A program made the position numbers and the translations under genes. From assembly GCA_949987565.1 (NCBI GenBank), contig OX465116.1, forward strand, positions 15,840,909 through 15,904,908: a stretch of 64,000 bases of DNA. The letters are read 5' to 3'. Below, piece after piece: positions 58,501 through 64,000 of this stretch. The stretch is from Luidia sarsii. Taxonomy: Eukaryota; Echinodermata; Asteroidea; Paxillosida; Luidiidae. A model generated the notes under the pieces. That model was not told the origin of the DNA, did not search any database, and saw nothing but the letters and a program-made list of their open reading frames with translations. Numbering within the stretch: the first letter of the stretch is position 1; every line of letters begins with the position of its first letter.

Positions 58501-58877
58501 GGCTCGGTGTTGTCAGGAGCGATGTGAGTTCCCTTTAGTCGTGGGCTGTCCTTGGTGATTGCTGGTAGATTTGGCTTCAGACAAGAACTGAAAGAAGCGT
58601 TGATCTCTCGGTCATTCTCCTGTCTCGTTGTCTTTGGTTTGTCGATTGGAGTTTTCTCATCTCCAATAAGTGTGGTATCCGTTTGCAGCGGTGTGAGGTG
58701 ACGCGAGCCTCCCTCTGTCCGAGAATTCCCGACATAATCATAGTCCTGCCTCCGATCCCCAATTCCTGACGACTTCGTCTCACCAGAGACACCGTGTCCA
58801 CCAATCTTGGTAGATCCAGGAGGACTTGGTTGGCTACGTGACGCTGATGTGGATGTAGTTGAACTGCCACAGCCCAT
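55545..58877 (-). CDS. GAPR-1-like protein with acylation motif and two CAP domains, the second degenerate
   Basis: Six exons join in phase on the minus strand: 58,877-57,518; 57,028-56,939; 56,813-56,659; 56,517-56,193; 56,031-55,942; 55,687-55,545. The product is 720 aa. It starts MGCGSS (Gly2, Cys3), a myristoylation plus palmitoylation motif, followed by about 370 residues of Ser/Glu/Pro-rich disorder. CAP domain 1 is complete: MHNIYREKHGVPPL, YSQKWADKMAKTQKF, GHFTQLVW (CAP1 signature) and YICCNYEPPGNW (CAP2 signature). Domain 2 restarts with WKHNIYREEHGIAP and YSQKWAESMAKTKKF but lacks the HFTQLVW-type signature and stops at YICCNYN. Both domains have the same intron positions, and the middle exon of each is exactly 90 bp, so they arose by internal duplication. 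If exon 3 is read through its donor, a shorter form ends SKTPN-stop at 56,638. The family includes GLIPR2/GAPR-1 at Golgi membranes; the function here is inferred only as membrane-anchored. Confidence 0.88.
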
Positions 58878-59662
58878 GCTGAGTTCGCTTGGTCGTCGTT
58901 ACACCGATGTCTGGTTAGGAATGCACGGTGCATCTTCAACAAGTACCGACTTCAAGTCGTATGGTCTTCGCTTCCTGTGGATGCGATTGGTTTTATACGT
59001 GCATATATCAGGCAGTCACTGTTGTGCAGAACATCTATGTATAGCTATGTTATCAATATGTAACTTTTTTGCCATATACCTTTCACATGACGACGAGTAG
59101 TGTCCTGAGGCCAAAGGTCAAACGAAGGTGACCCTCAACACAATAATCCCGAACTCGCACAAAGATCTCCATCATTGTTATTCCAATCTGCTTCCTCGAT
59201 AGTCCTTATGGAATCAATACGCACTCATTCATGAATACGGGACTTGTGTACGGTAGCTATTGGTTACGGCTATTCATTGCTGGGGCTACCAACTGTATAG
59301 GTCTGTGTATACAAGTGCATATGCTTGACAAGGAAAAACAACGTGGGGCTCTTGAGCATACTTTAGACCCTCACCGCCTTGTGAAGAGTCGGTCCAGTGA
59401 GTGGCATAAGGGAAAGTTGATCATTACTGATGATATCCGACAGATTGACCGTCATTTCCCCAGAACCAATTGAGTTGATTTCGATGAACAAAATTAGTGA
59501 TTTCATATTGTCGAAAGCCTTGTAAAACCTGATTGGTTGTTAAGTCGTATTGATGCATGCTTCCGTGTTCAACTGTGTGATCGACTGATAGACCCTGAGT
59601 ATTCCGTGTGACGGTCTCCAATCATATTACACAGCACGTGAGAATCTCAAAGTTAAACCAGG
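58878..59662. promoter_or_regulatory. Divergent promoter region between the two MGCG-starting genes
   Basis: 785 bp separate the opposing start codons. No TATA box could be assigned confidently, and open frames inside it lack domains. The arrangement would allow a shared bidirectional promoter. Confidence 0.4.
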
Positions 59663-60070
59663 ATGGGGTGCGGTGGATCCAAGAGCACAGCTGTCAGTCA
59701 AAACGACGAGAGAAGTCCGTTAATGGAACGCGACGCTAAGGACGAGTCGAGGAAAGAGACAGAGCAGGATGGGACGAGTGAGAACCACTCGCCTGGGTAC
59801 AGCAAACTACCACAAGACGATGGAGACAAGGCTTCTCCACAAGAAGCTACTTCATCGGAACAACCAGATATGAGCATGGAGGAGAACAACCCTGCTGAGA
59901 AGACGACCACACGGTACACCAAACTACCCCCGATGTCCGAGGACAAGGATGTGGGTGAGAAAGGCGCCACCGACGCGTCCAAACCGGACCAAATTGCCGA
60001 GGAAGATGAGGAGGTTGAAGACCCTGCTCCCAAAGGCGTAGGCGGTGAGCAGGCTGAACCCGAGGAGTAA
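59663..60070 (+). CDS. Small acidic protein with N-terminal acylation motif, unknown
   Basis: A single-exon frame of 135 aa. It starts MGCGGSKS, with Gly2 and Cys3 positioned for myristoylation and palmitoylation. The rest is hydrophilic, rich in Glu, Asp, Ser, Thr and Pro, with no hydrophobic segment or Cys after position 3, so it is probably disordered and membrane-tethered. A motif recurs: GYSKLPQDD at about 45 and RYTKLPPMSE at about 85. It is head-to-head with the CAP gene, whose product also starts MGCG. I do not recognise the family. The intact frame with a plausible start supports a gene, but no splice or homology support is available. Confidence 0.6.
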   Translation: MGCGGSKSTAVSQNDERSPLMERDAKDESRKETEQDGTSENHSPGYSKLPQDDGDKASPQEATSSEQPDMSMEENNPAEKTTTRYTKLPPMSEDKDVGEKGATDASKPDQIAEEDEEVEDPAPKGVGGEQAEPEE

Positions 60071-60071
60071 C

Positions 60072-60178
60072 CCTGAACGAATCAAGACATTATGATGGAG
60101 GACTTATAGACACCTGGAGAAAGCCTGAACGAATCAAGACATTATGATGGAGGACTTATAGACACCTGGAGAAAGCCT
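60072..60178. repeat. 52-bp tandem duplication right after the small acidic gene
   Basis: CCTGAACGAATCAAGACATT through GGAGAAAG occurs at about 60,072 and again at 60,124, apparently without differences. It begins 2 bp past the stop codon, in the presumed 3' UTR. Confidence 0.93.
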
Positions 60179-62030
60179 GAATCTGAGGAACCCGCTCTTC
60201 ATGCAATGAGGGGCTACCCGCTCGATTGTCAGATGGAACTACGTAATGGTTTTCCAATCATTCAGACTATAAAGCAATTCAGATATGGACGTCTGGAAGA
60301 AATGTCTAGCACGCAAAGTTTAGCCATGATTTATTCGACGATAGTGTTAGCCATGCCTTCCCTTTTGGAGCAGGTATAAGAAAGACGGACTGTGTGAACT
60401 GTCTCCATCGTTCCTTGCATGGTGACGTTTGTTTTGTTGCTTTAGACTCTGTGCAGTTATTATACACGTGATACCTGAGCAGCTTTGCTATGTTACGTAA
60501 CATAGATGTTAGTCTGCCAGTCCATATCTCACTCAGTATTTGTTATGTATATAGGCCCTATGTTGTTGTTTCCTTTGTTGCTGTAGACTACTTATTTATA
60601 GTCATACAGTAGTTGCACGTGATACTAGAACAATTATGCCCTTTGGACTGCGCTGATATCTGGAAGTCCAATCTCACTCAGCATTCGTTAGGAATTGTCA
60701 GGCCCTCTAACTTTTGAGATTTATGTATTGCAAGTCATTTTAGTCAGTGAGCAGTTTGCAACATTTTTTTTTTTACTTCACGTCATGAATTGTCTTAAAG
60801 AGTTTTCGTTTCCCTTGTTTAATTGTCTGTGTCTTGTGCGTTTTGTGGACGCACGTTGTATAATACAGTCGCATGCATTGGGTGAAAAGCTTTGGGCCAA
60901 ATCTCTTTCACACACTTGGTCTGGGCCAAATTTCATAGAGCCGCTTTAACAAGATTAACTTTGCATTAAAATTCGTCCTTGTTTGATACAACAATGCCAG
61001 ACATAATTATTTCACTTAATGCTTGCTGCACACGTATTCCAATCATGGATGCCCAGCATAACATTGAAGTGCATGTGGCTTTGACTGGCAACCTGACTCT
61101 ATTCAGTGAGGCTTTCCATGCTCAAGAACAATTTGGTGCTAAGGCCTAATTAGCAGAGCTATGGCTGCCCCTAATTTCATTAGAAATGGTGGGAGTTTGG
61201 GATGGATATTGACAAACAGAATCCAGAAGCTGACTTTTCTTGACAAACAATGTGAGCACTTGATATCTAGACGAGTACTTGTATAAAAGAGTGACTAAAC
61301 ATTGTCTTATAGGAAATGTAGCTTTTGTCCGTGTAAACATCCTTTGTTTTGTAAGCTTTCAAAACGTTTCCTTTCAAAGAGATGATTTGATATTCAGTCT
61401 ATGACAGAATGATGCTGACAACTGAAATGGAGGAGTAGATGTCCCAAATTGTGTCAGGCTACAGTACAAATAGATTATGAGCTTGAATTGAATGACAGAC
61501 TTCAGTCTACCCAAGTCTACCCAGTCAACTGACAATCCCATGCTGTACTGATTATGATACAGAAGTTTTAAAAGCAGCAAAGGGGTTAGTAGTTAGGCTA
61601 AGTTAAAAAACTTTCAGTTAAAGATTGTTCTCATTTTGAATTATTCGATAATTACGATGATTTAATTCATTTCCTTTCTTATTATGAGGATTTTTTTGCT
61701 AATTTGGAAAGGATGGGGAAGGAGAGGATAGGCAGGAAGATCCACAGGAAAGGAGGAAATAAAAAAGTCACTCCAACTTCCTCCATCTCCTCAGTCCTCA
61801 GTCCAGTGGGAAAAATGCAAACCAAAAAGTTTTAAGCATAATAATAATGAGCGTTTTTAAAGGAAATATTGTTAGAAGCAGTATAAGACCCCCCCCCTCG
61901 AAATATGAACGAATAAAACCTTAGACGGAAGAATGACAGTGCCACACAACATTCCAGCTATTTGAAGGATTTATTTTACGTTTGGCTTTACTGGGACACC
62001 TTACTAAACACCACCGTCGAAAATACAATG
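60179..62030. other. Intergenic with one foldback half copy
   Basis: At 60,697-60,772 the right half of the foldback family is present: GTCAGGCCCTCTAACTTTTG, then CATTTTAGTCAGTGAGCA and GTTTGCAACATTTTT. A C-run (ACCCCCCCCCTCG) is near 61,888. No gene was recognised. Confidence 0.55.
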
Positions 62031-62201
62031 GTGCAGCTCCTCGATGTCAACACGCTCTTCGGTGTCAACATGCTCCCTAGTCCTCTAATACTTTGGTCAG
62101 GTAGTACCCGTGCCGCACAGCGAGCGCGCTTGGTCCGCACTGTCCGACAATAATGTTTAGGCAGCTAGGGGAGCGTACGTGTTGACACCGAAGAGCTGCA
62201 C
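62031..62201. repeat. Imperfect inverted repeat upstream of the KCTD-like gene
   Basis: GTGCAGCTC plus CTCTTCGGTGTCAACATGCT and CCCTAG (62,031-62,080) are mirrored at 62,164-62,201 (GCTAGGGGAGCGTACGTGTT through GAGCTGCAC). The left arm carries an extra 18-bp internal duplication of the CTCGATGTCAACACG type. The spacer is GC-richer. This looks like a degraded inverted-repeat element. Confidence 0.65.
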
Positions 62202-62458
62202 ATACGATGCTTATCGTGCGGTGCGCAGTGGACAGCAACAAAACCAGGCAATTTTGCAGAAGTGATCGCACGCTTGATCAACATTCTCTCATTCTATTCT
62301 AATAGTCTGTGGTGTGGAAAAGTGACTGAGACCTCTTTTGGGGTGATACGTTCGTTTACATTGGTCAGCTTGAGTTGAAGAAAAGGCCTTCGTCGAAAAC
62401 CGGTCACGCGGCGAACTCTAACCACTGATCACTGTCGATCGAAGCATATCCGTCAATT

Positions 62459-62830
62459 ATGGAGGAACTTTCGAAAGTTATTCATCTGAATGTGGGAGGC
62501 ACGTTGTACGCCACGTCAATGTACACATTAACTCGCTTCCCAAACTCCGTGCTTGGATCAATGTTCAGTGGCCGCATGCCTACACAAGATGCTCATGGTA
62601 ACTACTTCATTGATCGTGATGGACCACTCTTCAGATATGTGCTGAATTTCCTTCGCCGCTCGCGTCTGAATCTTCCAGAGGAGTTCAAGGAGATGGATCT
62701 CTTAGCTGTCGAGGCAGACTTCTATGGGATACAAGATCTGATTGATGCCGTGGCGTCTCTTAAGGAGGAGAGACAGCAACGTGAGAAGGAGGTGAAACTG
62801 GAACATGAACACATTCCTGAGACGGAGTAA
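62459..62830 (+). CDS. KCTD-family BTB (T1-type) protein, N-terminal part up to an in-frame TAA
   Basis: The open frame gives 123 aa. Residues 6-105 form a T1-type BTB/POZ domain: VIHLNVGGTLYATSMYTLTR, SVLGSMFSGRMP, GNYFIDRDGPLFRYVLNFLR, LPEEFKEMDLLAVEADFYGI. KCTD proteins oligomerise through this domain and often recruit cullin-3. The order and motifs resemble KCTD1/15 and KCTD6/21. Usual family length is about 230-270 aa, so this product is about half size. The frame stays open after the TAA with KCTD-like content (next entry). The ATG is the first in frame. A donor-like GTGAGA at 62,781 does not lead to a phase-matched acceptor that I could find. Confidence 0.85.
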   Translation: MEELSKVIHLNVGGTLYATSMYTLTRFPNSVLGSMFSGRMPTQDAHGNYFIDRDGPLFRYVLNFLRRSRLNLPEEFKEMDLLAVEADFYGIQDLIDAVASLKEERQQREKEVKLEHEHIPETE

Positions 62831-63163
62831 ATTGAGTTCGAGTTTGAGCGCTTTGGCAGCATATGTCCAGAGTGGAACTTCATTGGACCTGCGGAAGTCT
62901 TGGCGAAAATTCCCGAAGTCTTGGCGAAAATTCCCGAACACAAATCTTCGATGTTCAGCAATACTTCCAAAAATATATTTGAGGGATCGGAGGAAAATGG
63001 CGTAAAAATACGGTGTGAAAATTCTGTAATTGTAAATCGTGTGAAGTTGTTTCGAGAAACCACAATGCTAGGATTTCGATTACTTTGCACATCATCACGT
63101 TGTGGTGCTAATGGGATCAGCACAGACAGATGGGTCTTCGCTCGAGAAGTTAATCCTGGGTGA
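62831..63163 (+). pseudogene. Continuation of the KCTD-like frame beyond the TAA
   Basis: In the same frame as the BTB domain, 110 more codons are open to a TGA at 63,161. The content looks like a KCTD C-terminal domain: IEFERFGSICPEWNFIGPAE near the start, VKIRCENSVIVNRVKLFRET, then LGFRLLCTSSR and STDRWVFAREV. This resembles the GF..(I/L)..S...(S/Y)xxVxxRE ending of KCTD1/15-type proteins. An AATAAA follows at 63,237, 74 nt after this second stop. A 21-bp in-frame duplication (GAAGTCTTGGCGAAAATTCC) lies at about 62,894-62,935. It is either a recent nonsense allele, a pseudogene, a sequence error or readthrough; I cannot decide which from one sequence. Confidence 0.6.
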
Positions 63164-63563
63164 TTTGAACATGTCACAAGTCTTATAATAATGAGCATAT
63201 AGTCAAATATGTAATGAGCATGAATGGTCAGATTTGAATAAAAAGGCCGCAATAATTGTTGACAAGATAATTAATGCAATCCCTGGGTGGTTTTCACTGA
63301 GAGGCAAACAAGCCTATCATATGCTATAATAGGTTGAACGTAGCTATAGTGTTAGATTTACTATGCTTCATATATCCATTTCCTGTTTGTTACCAAAAGG
63401 CTCGCCTGCAAATTGTGCTTTGTTTACTTTTGCGATCGATTTTGCTTCATCATTTTTACTGTGTAGATTTGTACATGCACAGATTTTTGCATGTTAGCTA
63501 GATAATGCTTACTGTATCTGTTTACATGTCCTGAGTGCGTATTCTTTGTAATACATGTATATA
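63164..63563. other. 3' flank of the KCTD-like gene
   Basis: AATAAA is at 63,237-63,242. The rest is AT-rich with nothing recognised up to the LINE fragment. Confidence 0.5.
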
Positions 63564-64000
63564 AATGCTGATGATATGAAAGTTTTTCGTAAGGTTTTTA
63601 ATGATTATGATTGCGTTTCTATACAGGATGATCTTACTAGATTACATGCTTGGTGTACAAAGTGGAAACTGAATCTTAACCTGCAGAAGTGTTCTATAAT
63701 GAGTGTTTCATTGAAGAAGAAACCTATTGTATTTAATTATACCATATCTAATTGTGTATTAAACCGTGTTTCATCTCAGCGAGACCTTGGCATTATTTTA
63801 GACAATAGACTTAACTTTGTAGCTCACATTGATTTCATTGTAAAGAAGGCTAATCGTATGATGGGTTTAGTGTGGCGCAATTTTCGGAATTGTAAAAATG
63901 AACAAGTACTTCGAACATTATACTGCTCTCTTATCAGACCTCAACTAGAATATTGTACTGTAGTATTTAACTCTATTTCTCATTCACAATCAGATCGACT
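63564..64000 (+). mobile_element. 5'-truncated non-LTR retrotransposon (LINE) reverse transcriptase fragment
   Basis: The frame is open from about 63,552 to the window end. It reads NADDMKVF (the RT catalytic YADD box with Tyr changed to Asn, right at the truncation point). Then come LHAWCTKWKLNLNLQKCSIM, RDLGIILDNRLNFVAHIDF and LRTLYCSLIRPQLEYCTVVF. These are the conserved blocks of jockey/CR1-like LINE RT palm and thumb regions. The 5' part of the RT and any endonuclease are missing. The 3' end lies beyond the window. Confidence 0.88.

Noticed and set aside
59231..59473. 80-codon plus frame between the CAP gene and the small acidic gene
   Set aside because: Lies in the divergent promoter region, with no domain or splice evidence.
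62781..62860. Short intron that would remove the TAA in the KCTD-like gene
   Set aside because: The donor-like GTGAGA at 62,781 (phase 1) and the TTTGGCAG acceptor near 62,859 do not restore the downstream frame.

Overview
The window is animal (metazoan) nuclear DNA. Coding information is split into exons of about 70-1400 bp with GT..AG introns, and every multi-exon gene below was rebuilt by hand with matching splice phases. There is no operon structure, and tandem and dispersed repeats fill the spaces. The gene set (ATG16L1, AIFM2/FSP1, an SLC19 thiamine-transporter-like gene, a C2H2 zinc-finger gene, a KCTD-like BTB gene, a GAPR-1-like CAP gene, a conodipine-like PLA2) fits a marine invertebrate. 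A deuterostome such as an echinoderm or hemichordate is my best guess, but this is inference; no species-diagnostic sequence was recognised.

Layout. 1-700: two exons of a minus-strand gene for a small single-pass membrane, coiled-coil protein, possibly continuing off the left edge. 700-18,900: gene-poor, with a long GATGGTGGT minisatellite (6.5-7.7 kb), a 44-bp tandem array (16.2 kb), a 93-bp tandem array (18.37 kb) and foldback elements. 19,047-23,916 (+): secreted, very acidic protein ending in a conodipine-like phospholipase A2 domain. 25.7-26.6 kb: CAACT-type satellite. 29,167-32,108 (+): AIFM2 (FSP1). 35,088-39,174 (-): C2H2 zinc-finger protein. 40,975-45,409 (+): SLC19-type vitamin transporter, divergent from the zinc-finger gene. 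46,625-53,827 (+): ATG16L1 in 14 exons, carrying an 890-bp foldback transposon with 9-bp target duplications in intron 1. 55,545-58,877 (-): a double-CAP-domain protein with an N-terminal acylation motif, head-to-head with 59,663-60,070 (+), a small acidic protein that also begins MGCG. 62,459-63,163 (+): KCTD-like BTB gene whose frame is cut by one TAA but stays open, and looks KCTD-like, for another 110 codons. 63,564-64,000: 5'-truncated LINE reverse transcriptase running off the right edge.

The genes act in separate processes (autophagy conjugation, ferroptosis suppression, vitamin uptake, transcription, membrane-anchored CAP protein), so no pathway cluster is claimed. The features that stand out are: the broken KCTD frame; the Mutator-like foldback element inside ATG16L1; a palindromic ~200-bp MITE-like family with about 20 recognisable pieces, several inside introns; the acidic PLA2-domain protein with HQ in place of the usual His-Asp; and the duplicated, partly decayed CAP domain.
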